From NCBI RefSeq assembly GCF_000172635.2, contig NC_018632.1, forward strand, positions 3,348,001-3,412,000: a stretch of 64,000 nt of DNA, given 5' to 3'. This document shows positions 48,007-57,585 of the stretch, one piece after another. Position 1 is the first letter of the stretch. Each line of letters starts with the position of its first letter. Made by a program: the position numbers and the translations under genes. Source of the DNA: Alteromonas macleodii ATCC 27126. Its GTDB lineage: Bacteria; Pseudomonadota; Gammaproteobacteria; Enterobacterales; Alteromonadaceae. The notes beneath the pieces were generated by a model that worked only from the letters and a program-made list of their open reading frames with translations, did no database searches and was not told the DNA's origin.

Positions 48007-48058
48007 GGATGGCACAAAGACCGCTGCAAAAATGCACAGCAAAGGTCAACAGGTCTTG
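48007..48058. repeat. decayed half-copy of the palindromic repeat in the arsR-arsC spacer
   Basis: GATGGCACAAAGACCGCTGC, then AATGCACAGCAAAGGTCAAC and AGG, match the loop and right arm of the 93-bp element at 62756-62848 (GATGGCACACAGACCGCTG... CAAAGGTCAACAGG). The left arm is not seen. It lies 14 bp after arsR. Confidence 0.65.
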
Positions 48059-48163
48059 GTGTTAATTGCAGCTTAATACGTCGCCAAGTATCTGTTTTTT
48101 CGAAGTCTTATTCTATTTATTACAGCTACCCACAGTAGCCTCGACCATTAAACAAGGTTTTAT

Positions 48164-48631
48164 ATGAAGATTTTATATATTTGTACGCACAACCGTTGCC
48201 GCAGCATTCTTTGCGAGGCCATCACTAACGCCTCGAACGGCAATGTAGAAGCGCGCAGTGCGGGCAGCCAGCCTGTCGGTGAAGTACACCCTCTTTCTCT
48301 TAAGTACCTTGCAGAGCGCGGGTTCAGTACAGACGGCCTTCAAAGCCAGTCGTGGGATGAATTTGAAGATTACGATGCTGATCTTGTTGTCACGGTTTGT
48401 GATTCAGCGGCGGGCGAGTCATGCCCTGTTTATTTCGGTAAATCTCTTAAGGTGCACTGGGGCTTAGAAGACCCGTCTAAGTTAGAAGGTAGCGAACAAG
48501 AGAAAGCAGAGGCATTCAACAACACCATCGATATTATTGAAAAGCGTGTAGCGGCATTAGCAGAACTTGCTGAGAAAAACTTAGATAAAGCAGCGCTTAA
48601 AGAGACACTCTCAAAATTAGGAGCCCAGTAA
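48164..48631 (+). CDS. arsC: arsenate reductase, low-molecular-weight phosphatase type
   Basis: 155 aa. The active-site loop ICTHNRCRS near the N-terminus is the CX5R P-loop of the LMW tyrosine-phosphatase-like arsenate reductases (thioredoxin- or glutaredoxin-linked). Further family segments: [22 protein letters not shown] and [18 protein letters not shown] with reactive cysteines. It reduces As(V) to As(III), which Acr3 then exports. The arsH ATG overlaps its stop codon by one base. Confidence 0.94.
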   Translation: MKILYICTHNRCRSILCEAITNASNGNVEARSAGSQPVGEVHPLSLKYLAERGFSTDGLQSQSWDEFEDYDADLVVTVCDSAAGESCPVYFGKSLKVHWGLEDPSKLEGSEQEKAEAFNNTIDIIEKRVAALAELAEKNLDKAALKETLSKLGAQ

Positions 48632-49398
48632 TGGGTAACAGTAAATCAATGAGCCAAGATATATCAAGCAACCAAGAAAGCTCAACGGCACAAAGCCCAT
48701 CTGATAACGCGGTAATGGCGCAAATGCACAAGCCAATTATGGCTAACTTTGCATCAAGGTTCTCAGATCACAAGCCGCGTATTTTGCTACTTTACGGCTC
48801 GCTCAGAGAACGCTCGTACAGCCGCCTAGTAATTGAAGAGTCGGCGCGGTTGCTCGAATACTTTGGCGCTGAAGCCAAAATCTTTGACCCTCGTGGATTG
48901 CCGCAGCCAGATACTGAAGATGACTCACATCCAAAAGTGAAAGAACTGCGTGAGCTTATGATGTGGTCTGAAGGGCAAATTTGGTGTTCACCAGAGCGTC
49001 ACGGCAGCATGACTGGCATTATGAAAAGCATGATCGATTGGGTACCGCTTAGCCTTGGCGGCGTTCGACCAACCCAAGGAAAAACGCTGGCGATCATGCA
49101 GGTATCTGGTGGCTCACAATCATTTAATGCGGTAAATCAAATGCGTATTTTAGGACGCTGGATGCGCATGTTAACCATCCCAAACCAGTCTTCTGTAGCA
49201 AAAGCGTTTTTAGAATTTGAAGACGATGGTCGCATGAAGCCGTCCCCTTACTACAACCGCATAGTGGATGTAGTTGAAGAATTGGTGAAATTTACTTTGC
49301 TTACCCGCGACAACAAGGACTTTTTAGTTGACCGCTATTCCGAGCGCGTTGAAAGCGCAGAGGAAGTGAGTAAGCGTGTTAATCAAAAATCGTTGTAA
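48631..49398 (+). CDS. arsH: arsenical resistance protein ArsH (NADPH-dependent FMN reductase)
   Basis: 255-aa flavodoxin-like flavoprotein. The FMN loop [23 protein letters not shown] and the [20 protein letters not shown] and [21 protein letters not shown] segments are characteristic. ArsH oxidises trivalent organoarsenicals or acts as a quinone/azo reductase. A polar Ser/Gln-rich N-terminus (~35 aa) precedes the fold. Translationally coupled to arsC (TAATG). Confidence 0.95.
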   Translation: MGNSKSMSQDISSNQESSTAQSPSDNAVMAQMHKPIMANFASRFSDHKPRILLLYGSLRERSYSRLVIEESARLLEYFGAEAKIFDPRGLPQPDTEDDSHPKVKELRELMMWSEGQIWCSPERHGSMTGIMKSMIDWVPLSLGGVRPTQGKTLAIMQVSGGSQSFNAVNQMRILGRWMRMLTIPNQSSVAKAFLEFEDDGRMKPSPYYNRIVDVVEELVKFTLLTRDNKDFLVDRYSERVESAEEVSKRVNQKSL

Positions 49399-49420
49399 AG
49401 TAAGACAAAGGTGAATCAGA

Positions 49421-50449
49421 ATGGGTTTCTTTGAACGTTATTTGTCAGTGTGGGTTGGCCTTTGCATTGTTGCAGGGGTGGGCCTAGGCTATGCCATGCC
49501 GGGTGTATTTGCGTCTATTGCGACGCTTGAATATGCGCACGTAAACCTGATAGTGGCAGTACTTATTTGGCTAATGATTTACCCAATGATGGTACAAATA
49601 GACTTTGGCTCAATTAAAGACGTTGGTAAAAAGCCGAAAGGCCTTGTACTGACCTTGGTGATTAACTGGCTGATAAAGCCCTTCACTATGGCACTATTGG
49701 GTTGGCTATTTTTTAAGGGCATTTTTGCCGACTGGGTAGATCCGCAAACTGCCACTGAGTACATTGCAGGCATGATCCTACTGGGCGTCGCTCCATGCAC
49801 AGCGATGGTATTTGTGTGGAGTCACCTTACCAAAGGGGATGCTAACTACACATTAGTCCAGGTATCAATTAACGACTTGATTATGGTCGTTGCCTTTGCA
49901 CCTCTTACCGCCATGCTGCTGGGCGTAACAGATATAACCGTACCATGGGATACCCTGCTGCTTTCTGTTGCACTGTATGTTGTATTGCCATTGGTCGCGG
50001 GTTATATCACGCGCCGTCGCTTGGAAAATAAAGGCAATAACACGCAAGGAAATGGCGCTGTTGACGCATTGGTTAGCAAGCTCAAACCCTTTTCAGTTAT
50101 CGGCCTGCTACTCACTATTGTTATTTTGTTTGGTCTTCAGGCCGAAACTATTTTATCGCAACCGCAAGACATCGTGCTTATCGCAATACCGCTACTAATA
50201 CAAACTTACGGTATTTTTGCCATTGCTTACTTTGCGGCAAAACGTATGAAACTGCCGCATAATGTTGCAGCACCGGCATGTATGATTGGGACGTCTAACT
50301 TTTTTGAATTGGCGGTAGCTGTCGCTATTTCGCTATTTGGTTTACACAGCGGCGCAGCACTTGCCACTGTGGTGGGTGTATTAGTTGAAGTGCCCGTAAT
50401 GCTTTCGCTAGTGTGGTTTGCGAACAAAACGCGCCACTGGTTTGACTAA
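49421..50449 (+). CDS. acr3: ACR3 family arsenite efflux transporter
   Basis: 342 aa, ten predicted membrane helices. The conserved transport Cys is in [35 protein letters not shown] (short parts), with [15 protein letters not shown] at TM2. It exports As(III) out of the cell by proton exchange. Last gene of the ars operon, 22 bp after arsH. A terminator follows. Also called arsB in many annotations, though unrelated to ArsB proper. Confidence 0.95.
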   Translation: MGFFERYLSVWVGLCIVAGVGLGYAMPGVFASIATLEYAHVNLIVAVLIWLMIYPMMVQIDFGSIKDVGKKPKGLVLTLVINWLIKPFTMALLGWLFFKGIFADWVDPQTATEYIAGMILLGVAPCTAMVFVWSHLTKGDANYTLVQVSINDLIMVVAFAPLTAMLLGVTDITVPWDTLLLSVALYVVLPLVAGYITRRRLENKGNNTQGNGAVDALVSKLKPFSVIGLLLTIVILFGLQAETILSQPQDIVLIAIPLLIQTYGIFAIAYFAAKRMKLPHNVAAPACMIGTSNFFELAVAVAISLFGLHSGAALATVVGVLVEVPVMLSLVWFANKTRHWFD

Positions 50450-50460
50450 GCGCATATGAA

Positions 50461-50488
50461 AAAGGGCGAACCACAGTTCGCCCTTTTT
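50461..50488 (+). terminator. intrinsic terminator of the ars operon
   Basis: AAAGGGCGAA (50461-50470) pairs with TTCGCCCTTT (50477-50486), then TT. The A-rich left side makes it usable from both strands, serving the convergent receiver gene as well. Confidence 0.88.
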
Positions 50489-50553
50489 CATCAATTTTTC
50501 TCATCAACCTTTATCGACGCTTTTTACAACGCTCTTTATAAGTCGTTAAAATC

Positions 50554-50952
50554 TTAAACCGCAATCGCTGGTTTGTAAGTATCGGGAAGAATAAAACCAA
50601 AGCGCTGCAAAACTGACGTTAGCACGTCTCGCTTTATCGGCTTTTCTATAAAACCCAGTGCACCTAAAGACATCACTTTTTCTTGCATCATTGGCTGAAT
50701 ATCGCCAGACACGACGATAACAAACGTTTCTAGCTGACGGCGTTTTATTTCACTCAACACACTGATGCCACCAAGAACAGGCATGGTCAGGTCCAGTAAA
50801 ACCAAGTCTATTGTGTGATGAGCCAATACTTCCAACGCGTCCATACCATTTGACACTTCGTAAATAGTTTCAGCAAAGCCATCTGGCAAATTGCTTCTCG
50901 CCATTTTTCGCGCCAGCGCCGAGTCATCACAAATAAGAATATTAAAACCCAT
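50554..50952 (-). CDS. CheY-like single-domain response regulator
   Basis: 132 aa, a stand-alone receiver. Acidic pocket CDD at 8-10, phospho-Asp54 in VLLDLTMPVLGG, Thr/Ser switch VIVVSGD and Lys in GFIEKPIK are all present. There is no output domain. The start at 50952 is chosen over a TTG at 50961, but the ribosome site is weak in both cases. No chemotaxis gene or histidine kinase is adjacent, so the partner is unknown. Confidence 0.9.
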   Translation of the reverse strand: MGFNILICDDSALARKMARSNLPDGFAETIYEVSNGMDALEVLAHHTIDLVLLDLTMPVLGGISVLSEIKRRQLETFVIVVSGDIQPMMQEKVMSLGALGFIEKPIKRDVLTSVLQRFGFILPDTYKPAIAV

Positions 50953-51131
50953 CAAATACAAACTTATAATTGGTTATTAATCCGTCAACAGAATACATTA
51001 AACGAAAGTATAATAAAACAAAAAAGTGTCTGATAATTGGTAACTTAATCGCTATCTGCGCCAAACTTCACTCTTCAAGCTATCTATTTTGTGGTAGATA
51101 TAGCGAGTAACAAAATAAGGAACACACGACC

Positions 51132-52862
51132 ATGCAAGAGTTAGCTACTAGCCAAGATAAGAGTTTGGTAAGAAAAGTTGCCTATCAAATTTTGTCTCAT
51201 TTCGATAAGAGTTATCGATGGTTCACCCGCATCACTCGTGGCGCTCAAGAAAGGTTCGAAAAGGGAAATTGGAAAGAAACTCAGCTTGCCTCTAAAGAGC
51301 GAATAACCATTTACGAGCAAAGCCTGTCAGACGCTGTCGCCGAAATTTATCAGCTAACTCAAGTACATCAAAAAGACGACGCTTTCTGGCAAGAGCTTAA
51401 GAAAGTATTTGCTTTACAGCTAGAAGGCCACCCGCAGTTTGAGCTAGCCGAAACCTTTTACAATTCTGTAATTGGTCGCTTGTTTAAACATAGAAAAATC
51501 GATAACGATATGATGTTTGTCTTGCCCAGCCGCTGTTTCTTACCCGGGCAAGACAGAGACAAAGTGATTAACAGCTTCGACACCACCACCACGGTGCGTG
51601 AAATGTACGAGTCAATTTTTAAGATATATCGATACAACATTCCATTTGAAAACTTCGAGCGAGACCTACAGAACCTTGAAAGCGCGCTTCGCGCTCGGTT
51701 GAACAAGGAGCAGCTAGCCAGCGTTCAAGCTGTGGAAATCCTTAAGCCTACGTTTTTTAGAGGAAAAGCCGCTTACCTGATTGGGCGAATTTGCATGCCC
51801 GACGAAACGCTGCCGTTTGTTATCGCCATGAGACGCTATAACGAACCCCATATGTTTGTGGATGCGCTGTTAACTGATCGCAAAGACTTAAGCGTTATTT
51901 TCGGTTTTGCTCGCAGCTACTTTATGGCTGACACTCAAAACCCTGCGGAAGTTGCCGCCTTTCTTCAAGAGCTTCTCCCCAATAAAAAGCACTTCGAGCT
52001 GTACATGGCAATGGGACACTACAAGCACGGTAAAACAGTGTTTTATCGCAACTTCTTGCAGCACATGGACGAGTCAGACGACAAATTTGAGGCGGCCCCT
52101 GGCATTCGAGGCCTGGTCATGATGGTTTTCCATCTTCCGTCTTATGGCGTGGTGTTTAAGATTATTAAAGACGAGTTTGCAGAGAGCAAAAAAATCACGC
52201 GTGAGCACGTTAAGGAATGCTACAAACTCGTGAAAATGTCAGATCGTGTGGGCCGAATGGCCGACACTCATGAATATGTGAATTTTAGGTTTCCGCTAGA
52301 CAGAATTGAGCCTGAGTTAATTGATGAACTCAAAGAGACGTGTGCATCGAGTCTAGAATTCACTGAATCTGAACTCATCATTAAACACATGTACATTGAA
52401 CGGAAAATGACGCCGCTTAATCTGTATCTACAAGAAGAAACAGATGAAGAGAAAATTACCCGTGCACTAGATGAGCTTGGACTGTGCATTAAGCAAATTG
52501 CCATGGCCAACATATTTCCTGGCGACATGCTACATAAAAACTTCGGTATTACCCGTCATGGCCGTGTTATTTTCTACGACTATGATGAAATTTGTTTAAT
52601 GAATGAGCGCAATTTTAGATCCCTGCCGAAATCTGACGATCCTTATGCTATTGATACGCTCTCGGTAGCGCCTAACGACGTGTTCCCCGAGCAGTTTGAG
52701 CACTTCATTGTAGGTAAACGCAAGTTCAAAGATATACTTAAATCGTTGCACGGTGATTTGATGACCCCTGAATATTGGCACGAAGTTCAGGAAAAATGTG
52801 CACGAGGCGATGTTCAACACTTCACGCCTTACAACGCCAGCATGCGTTTTGACAGAGGCTAA
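51132..52862 (+). CDS. aceK: isocitrate dehydrogenase kinase/phosphatase
   Basis: 576 aa, matching the family (~575-590). AceK phosphorylates isocitrate dehydrogenase to divert carbon into the glyoxylate bypass and reverses this when needed. The N-terminal regulatory half is followed by the kinase-like domain with VVFKIIKDEFAESKKITREHVKECY, MSDRVGRMADTHEY and the FPGDMLHKNFGITRHGRVIFYDYDE active-site segment (in overlapping short parts). aceA/aceB are not beside it, unlike the E. coli aceBAK operon; here it is a single gene. Confidence 0.96.
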   Translation: MQELATSQDKSLVRKVAYQILSHFDKSYRWFTRITRGAQERFEKGNWKETQLASKERITIYEQSLSDAVAEIYQLTQVHQKDDAFWQELKKVFALQLEGHPQFELAETFYNSVIGRLFKHRKIDNDMMFVLPSRCFLPGQDRDKVINSFDTTTTVREMYESIFKIYRYNIPFENFERDLQNLESALRARLNKEQLASVQAVEILKPTFFRGKAAYLIGRICMPDETLPFVIAMRRYNEPHMFVDALLTDRKDLSVIFGFARSYFMADTQNPAEVAAFLQELLPNKKHFELYMAMGHYKHGKTVFYRNFLQHMDESDDKFEAAPGIRGLVMMVFHLPSYGVVFKIIKDEFAESKKITREHVKECYKLVKMSDRVGRMADTHEYVNFRFPLDRIEPELIDELKETCASSLEFTESELIIKHMYIERKMTPLNLYLQEETDEEKITRALDELGLCIKQIAMANIFPGDMLHKNFGITRHGRVIFYDYDEICLMNERNFRSLPKSDDPYAIDTLSVAPNDVFPEQFEHFIVGKRKFKDILKSLHGDLMTPEYWHEVQEKCARGDVQHFTPYNASMRFDRG

Positions 52863-53161
52863 CTAAGTTAAGTGTTTGATCAAGATGCACGTTGACCGGG
52901 GCCCCAGTGTAGTTCAATAGTGTAGAGCAAGCCAAAGCACTGTGCATGCGCCCTCTAGGGCACTAGACACCTGAACAAATTGTCGCTACATGCGAAAAAG
53001 CTTAAAAGTGATCGTTTCGTTACTTAACACTCGTAAAAGCATGTGAAAGCGATACTGCTTTGCGACTGCTTGATTTTGCTTGCTGACGATTAATCGCCAC
53101 ATAATGGCGACAGCAACGCCAAACAAGTGTGTGAATGTTGATAAACAAAAGAAGCGTAATA
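52863..53161. other. intergenic region between aceK and the OmpR-type regulator
   Basis: 299 bp. It includes a small hairpin around GCGCCCTCTAGGGCAC (52949-52964) and CGCCACATAATGGCG (~53095-53109), either of which may be regulatory. No credible ORF. Confidence 0.4.
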
Positions 53162-53842
53162 ATGAAAGTGCTACTTGTAGAAGATGATCCAAAGGTTGCC
53201 TCGCACATTGCAAATGGACTATTGGGTGAAGGGCATGAATGTATTACTGTAGGTGATGGAACATCAGGCTACCAACAGGCGTCGAGTAACGAATTAGACG
53301 CCGTAATTCTGGATGTGATGCTGCCCGAACTCGACGGTTTTTCTGTTTTAGAAAAACTTCGCGAAGAAGGCAATACAACGCCCGTTTTATTACTGAGTGC
53401 AAAAAGTCAGGTTGAAGACAAGGTCAAAGGCCTTCGCACAGGCGCTAATGATTATTTAACTAAGCCTTTTGCCTTTGAAGAGTTACTTGCTCGCGTTGAA
53501 GGCCTTGCAGGTCGTAACAAAGAAGGTGAAGACAAGACGCTGATAAAAGTAGGCGACCTCACTCTAGACCTAGTTAACCGCAAAGTATTGCGTGGCGATC
53601 AAGAGATCGACCTGCAGTCTAAAGAATTTCAATTGCTTGAATGCCTGCTCCGTCACAAGGGTAAAGTCGTGACGCGAAGCATGCTGCTTGAGCAGGTTTG
53701 GAACTATCATTTCGACCCGCAAACGAATGTGATAGATGTTCACATTAGCCGCTTGCGTCAAAAAGTGGATAAGGCGTTTAATGTCCCGCTTATAGAGACT
53801 GTGCGAGGCACAGGATATCGAATAGCGGATGGGCTTGCATGA
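53162..53842 (+). CDS. OmpR/PhoB-type response regulator
   Basis: 226 aa. The receiver domain has the acidic pocket EDD at 7-9 and phospho-Asp51 in VILDVMLPELDG; Lys in LTKPFAFEELLARVEGL follows. The C-terminal winged helix (~130-226) carries LLECLLRHKGKVVTRSMLLEQVW and IDVHISRLRQKVDK. The start at 53162 (MKVLLVEDD) is preferred over an upstream in-frame codon. It overlaps the kinase by ATGA (53839-53842), forming a two-component pair whose signal is unknown; CusR/CopR-like regulators look similar. Confidence 0.95.
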   Translation: MKVLLVEDDPKVASHIANGLLGEGHECITVGDGTSGYQQASSNELDAVILDVMLPELDGFSVLEKLREEGNTTPVLLLSAKSQVEDKVKGLRTGANDYLTKPFAFEELLARVEGLAGRNKEGEDKTLIKVGDLTLDLVNRKVLRGDQEIDLQSKEFQLLECLLRHKGKVVTRSMLLEQVWNYHFDPQTNVIDVHISRLRQKVDKAFNVPLIETVRGTGYRIADGLA

Positions 53843-55239
53843 TAGCAATACGCGACTTTACGCGTAGTTCAAGTTTTCGCGTAGGCGTATTGCTCACCAC
53901 TCTAGCTTGTATTGCCATTGTTTTAATTGTTTATTTTTGGCGATTAACGAGCAGCGACTTGTTTATTTCGGAATCGAATGCTGCAGTTAATGCCAAAACA
54001 AACGCGCTTATTACTCTCTATGAAAACCTCGGTATTGACGCGGTTAAGTTAGCGATAGCCAAAGACAATGGCCAACATTCGCCAAATGGCTCAACAATCA
54101 CCTCAGCGTCCGACCACCTACGTTCATTTGTTGCACTGAGTAAAGATGAACAAGTAGTGGCTGGCAATTTGTCGTCAATTCCCCTTGTTCTTGAGCGCCA
54201 CAAAAGCGCCAGTTTTGCTACCGCAGAAATAGTTATTTCCCGCCCCAATAGCACAACGAGAAAAACGCTGCGCCAAGCACTTATGAGAGAAGTAACCCTT
54301 GGCGATCACGTGCTTTACGTTGGTCGCGGCATTGACGATTTATACAGCGCACAGTGGTTTGGTAAAACGTTCAGCTGGATCATTGTGGTGTTGCTTTGTA
54401 CCTTGAGTGTGCTGAGCTTCGCTATAGCCGTTTACGTGGTTAATCGAATTAACCGCATGTCGCAAACGGCAGATAAGATTATCAAAACGGGAAACCTGCA
54501 AGAGCGTTTAGAAATTGACAGTAATTGGGACGATCTGAGCAGTTTGTCATTTGTGTTTAATCAAATGCTCGATACTATCGAAAGCTCAGTCAACAATATT
54601 AAGTCAGTGACCGATAGCATTGCTCACGACTTACGAACGCCCCTATCTAGACTTCGCAACACGTTAGAAAAAATAGAAGACGACCAACTAAGGGAAGATA
54701 CAACCCAAGAAGCCGATAACCTGCTTAATATGTTTAACAGCTTGTTACGCATAAGTGGGCTTGAAACCACCAATAAAAAAGAAGGCTTTTGTACCACTGA
54801 TGTACGCGCTATTGTAGAAGACGTAGTTGACCTATATCACCCCCTTGCAGAAGAACGCGACATTACCCTATCGAGCGAGCTCGATGCAGTTACTATGCTT
54901 GCCGATCCTAACCTGCTATTTCAAGCTGTAGCTAACGTGTTAGACAACGCCATAAAGTACTCTAACGAAAACAGTGTGGTCACCGTACAGCTCTCTACCA
55001 CGGCAAGTCATATCGTGATTGCTGTGAACGATGCGGGAATTGGCGTGGGTGAACATGAAATTGTTAATCTAGAACGCCGCTTTTATCGGGCAGACGGCAG
55101 TAGAACCAGTAAGGGAAATGGGTTGGGCTTATCGCTCGTGTCTGCCATTGTGAAGTTACATGACGGCCACATTTGGTTTGTTCACGACCCGCTTGTAAAG
55201 GGGCACGGGTTGGGCGTGGTGTTTACGTTTAAGCGTTAA
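53839..55239 (+). CDS. sensor histidine kinase with HAMP domain
   Basis: 466 aa. TM1 at ~14-34, a ~135-residue periplasmic sensor region, TM2 at ~172-195, HAMP to ~248, then the HisKA box SIAHDLRTPLSRLRNTLEK with His263. The ATPase part has the N box VANVLDNAIKYSNEN, G1 NDAGIGVGE and G2 GNGLGLSLVSAIVKLHDG. The wholly canonical lid contrasts with the DesK-like kinase at 44.4 kb. Paired with the OmpR-type regulator. A strong terminator follows. Confidence 0.95.
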   Translation: MIAIRDFTRSSSFRVGVLLTTLACIAIVLIVYFWRLTSSDLFISESNAAVNAKTNALITLYENLGIDAVKLAIAKDNGQHSPNGSTITSASDHLRSFVALSKDEQVVAGNLSSIPLVLERHKSASFATAEIVISRPNSTTRKTLRQALMREVTLGDHVLYVGRGIDDLYSAQWFGKTFSWIIVVLLCTLSVLSFAIAVYVVNRINRMSQTADKIIKTGNLQERLEIDSNWDDLSSLSFVFNQMLDTIESSVNNIKSVTDSIAHDLRTPLSRLRNTLEKIEDDQLREDTTQEADNLLNMFNSLLRISGLETTNKKEGFCTTDVRAIVEDVVDLYHPLAEERDITLSSELDAVTMLADPNLLFQAVANVLDNAIKYSNENSVVTVQLSTTASHIVIAVNDAGIGVGEHEIVNLERRFYRADGSRTSKGNGLGLSLVSAIVKLHDGHIWFVHDPLVKGHGLGVVFTFKR

Positions 55240-55270
55240 GTTCTAGATTCTCGCTTTTAGTTTGTGAACA

Positions 55271-55310
55271 AAAAAACGCTGAGGTCTTTTTCAGAGCATC
55301 AGCGTTTTTT
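55271..55310. terminator. bidirectional terminator between the kinase and the RpiB-like gene
   Basis: AAAAAACGCTGA (55271-55282) pairs with the TCAGCGTTTTTT end (55299-55310). The stem has a loop of about 16 bases and serves both convergent genes. Confidence 0.88.
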
Positions 55311-55348
55311 AAAACGATATTTTTAACGTTGTAGTATGTGGCGGCCGC

Positions 55349-55987
55349 TTACGCTAACAGCGACTTCACATACGCTTTAATATCTTCATCTTGACCATGC
55401 TCAAACAGACATTGTTGGAAACGCTCGCCAGACACAGCTGTTTTAACCAGCTCAACGTCCATTTTCTTTAGTGAATCAACATAGCTCTCAGGCGCCAACG
55501 CACGCTTCAAATCTGCAAGAATACCTGCGTTTCTTACTTGAGGTTCTTTACGCTCAACGGGATAGCCAGCGCCACGCTCGCCTGTTAACACTTTCTCAAA
55601 GATATAACGCGCATTAAGTTCAGCGCCCCATCCAAAGCCTTTTGCAAAAGGTAACGCTAACGCATTTCCATTGTTAACTTGGTTAAACAAAAATGCATCT
55701 GAAGGATCGATACAATAACCGCAAAATACGCCTGGATGAGCATTCAACGACATCATAGCCCCTTGACCCGTACCACAGCCTGAAATCACAAAATCGACAG
55801 CTTTTGAGTTGAGTAGAATAGCTCCCATTATGCCTAAGTGCACATAGGTAAGATGGTGATCAGTTTCGCTGTTCATACCCACATTGAATACAGCGTGTCC
55901 CAGTGAGTCCGCCACGCTTGTGAGCTCATTTAATATTACCGGATTCTTAGCCGCCTGACTGTTTTCCATCATCAATGCAACTTTCAT
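55349..55987 (-). CDS. RpiB/LacA/LacB family sugar-phosphate isomerase
   Basis: 212 aa, longer than E. coli RpiB (149). The family active-site segment VDFVISGCGTGQGAMMSLNAHPGVFCGYC is present in short overlapping runs, with the catalytic Cys in SGCGTG. ~60 extra residues at the C-terminus form a charged helical tail. Relatives isomerise ribose-5-P/ribulose-5-P, allose-6-P or galactose-6-P; the substrate here is not determined. Single gene, ATG preceded by AGGAGCG. Confidence 0.9.
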   Translation of the reverse strand: MKVALMMENSQAAKNPVILNELTSVADSLGHAVFNVGMNSETDHHLTYVHLGIMGAILLNSKAVDFVISGCGTGQGAMMSLNAHPGVFCGYCIDPSDAFLFNQVNNGNALALPFAKGFGWGAELNARYIFEKVLTGERGAGYPVERKEPQVRNAGILADLKRALAPESYVDSLKKMDVELVKTAVSGERFQQCLFEHGQDEDIKAYVKSLLA

Positions 55988-56200
55988 GAACGCTCCTAAG
56001 CAAAGAAAAATAACGAATTAAACGCTTACATTAGCATGGAACGAAATGCCACCTCACGGGTAATGCCAAAGTAAATGTCGATTAGTTTCAAATGTGAAAC
56101 GAAAACGGAAATATATGAAGATGGAGGGCCGACGAGTAACAACTCACTGACCAGTAAATCTACTGGCCAGCATTTTTCAAAAAACGAGGTTAATGGCGTA

Positions 56201-56779
56201 TTAGTCTGTTTGTTTTTGCATAAATATGGTGACTTCTGCCATCACAATGCCAAACTTACGAATATACGAACGGTTCATCATAGTACTGTCGTCAAATGCC
56301 CAAAACCAATCGTCAAACGTCACTGAATAGGTAGTGTCATCCACCGGCAAATCCATCTCGTAATGAAAGTTAAATGCGTTGCCAAAGCTTGTGCCTTTGG
56401 CTGGACCATCAATGTCACTCGCGCGACCCACATAGCTATTATCACTCTGCTTTACGATGGTCCAAGTACGGGACGTTGGACCGTCGCCCACACCGTAATT
56501 AAAGGATTCATCAAGGGTTAACGTATCGCCATCTACTGAACCATCGATGTCTACTACGAACCTTTGCACCACCTCGCCCGAGCGGTTCTGAACAATGCCC
56601 CAGGCTTTAACGTTCCCATCAAAAAATTGCTCAATATCGAAAACAGGCGATACAGATCTGTAGTCTTCACCATCGACTGAAACAGAGCATCCGGATAGCC
56701 CTGCCACCGTTAAAGCGGCAATTCCGATTCCTAAAACAAACTTCACCGTATTCTTTATCACTTTCGCAACCTTAATCAA
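56201..56779 (-). CDS. DUF3833 family lipoprotein
   Basis: 192 aa. Lipoprotein signal with LSGC lipobox near residue 31; DUF3833 begins FDIEQFFDGNVKAWGIVQNRSGEVVQRF, followed by TLDESFNYGVGDGPTSRTWTI and DDWFWAFDDSTMMNRSYIRKFG (read in short parts). Function unknown. It is 42 bp downstream of the chalcone-isomerase-like gene and co-directional. In other gammaproteobacteria these two families are often neighbours of modified-fatty-acid genes, which are absent here. Confidence 0.88.
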   Translation of the reverse strand: MIKVAKVIKNTVKFVLGIGIAALTVAGLSGCSVSVDGEDYRSVSPVFDIEQFFDGNVKAWGIVQNRSGEVVQRFVVDIDGSVDGDTLTLDESFNYGVGDGPTSRTWTIVKQSDNSYVGRASDIDGPAKGTSFGNAFNFHYEMDLPVDDTTYSVTFDDWFWAFDDSTMMNRSYIRKFGIVMAEVTIFMQKQTD

Positions 56780-56821
56780 TTGACGAGATAGACTTGGCGT
56801 AATGCTAATAAAGCGTTGCCC

Positions 56822-57478
56822 TTATCCGTTTCCCAATAACTTCTTTCTAAATTTTGGCTCAGACGTTTTATCGCTTAGCCAGATATCAAAAAAACGCTGT
56901 GTAAATACTTTGTCTCCAATTTCATCAGCCTTTTCACCGTTCACGTAAAACACACTCGTGCCATCTTTCGTAGCGATACCGGTAATGACGTCGCCCTCGC
57001 TGACGTCAGGAAAGATACTATTCATCAGGGAAAGCCACTTGTCTGAATCATCAGCCGATAGGTCTCCTTGCTTTTTCATTTCATCAATAGAACGCTGGGC
57101 AATTTTCTTGCCTTCCAAGTCTCGCTGGTACGTTAACTTTAGTGCAAAGGGGGGCTGGTTGGCGTATTCACCTTCAGGCGCATAAAGCTCTCCGGTATAC
57201 ACGTCCCAGAAGTAGTAAGAGAACATTCCTTTTCCAACGAGCTTTGCATTGGGAACATAATTGCTGATGTGCTTAGCATCTGGCTCTTGCGCAACCGCAT
57301 TCTTTGACATGGTTAGCCCGCTTGTTGATAACGAAACAAAAAGAATGATGGAAAACATCTTCGCAGCCATGCTAGCGCTATACATCGAATATCCCCACAC
57401 ACCACTGGCACTTTCTGGGGGCATTGATAAGGATTTAGCTCTCAACTGGCGCCATAGGCCATACATTTTGATAACCAT
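56822..57478 (-). CDS. chalcone isomerase-like (CHI fold) exported protein
   Basis: 218 aa. A hydrophobic segment at ~32-55 (MAAKMFSIILFVSLSTSGL) acts as signal or anchor, so the true start may be internal. The C-terminal domain matches the bacterial chalcone_isomerase family: VGKGMFSYYFWDVYTGELYAPEG, FALKLTYQRDLEGKKIAQRSIDEM (short parts), SVFYVNGEKADEIGD. Enzymatic chalcone activity is not expected; bacterial relatives are of unknown role. It lies upstream of the DUF3833 lipoprotein gene. Confidence 0.85.
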   Translation of the reverse strand: MVIKMYGLWRQLRAKSLSMPPESASGVWGYSMYSASMAAKMFSIILFVSLSTSGLTMSKNAVAQEPDAKHISNYVPNAKLVGKGMFSYYFWDVYTGELYAPEGEYANQPPFALKLTYQRDLEGKKIAQRSIDEMKKQGDLSADDSDKWLSLMNSIFPDVSEGDVITGIATKDGTSVFYVNGEKADEIGDKVFTQRFFDIWLSDKTSEPKFRKKLLGNG

Positions 57479-57585
57479 AACTATGCTCTTATTAGCGTAA
57501 TAAACTTTACAGGTCTTTTATTGAATTTCTATCTGGTTATACTCTTGCCTTCACACATTTGATCAACTGATACTAGGCTCTCGTT

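Noticed and set aside
56075..56326. 83-codon plus-strand frame in the rpiB-like/DUF3833 interval
   Set aside because: Overlaps the 3' end of the DUF3833 gene on the other strand and lacks a ribosome site or recognisable protein pattern.
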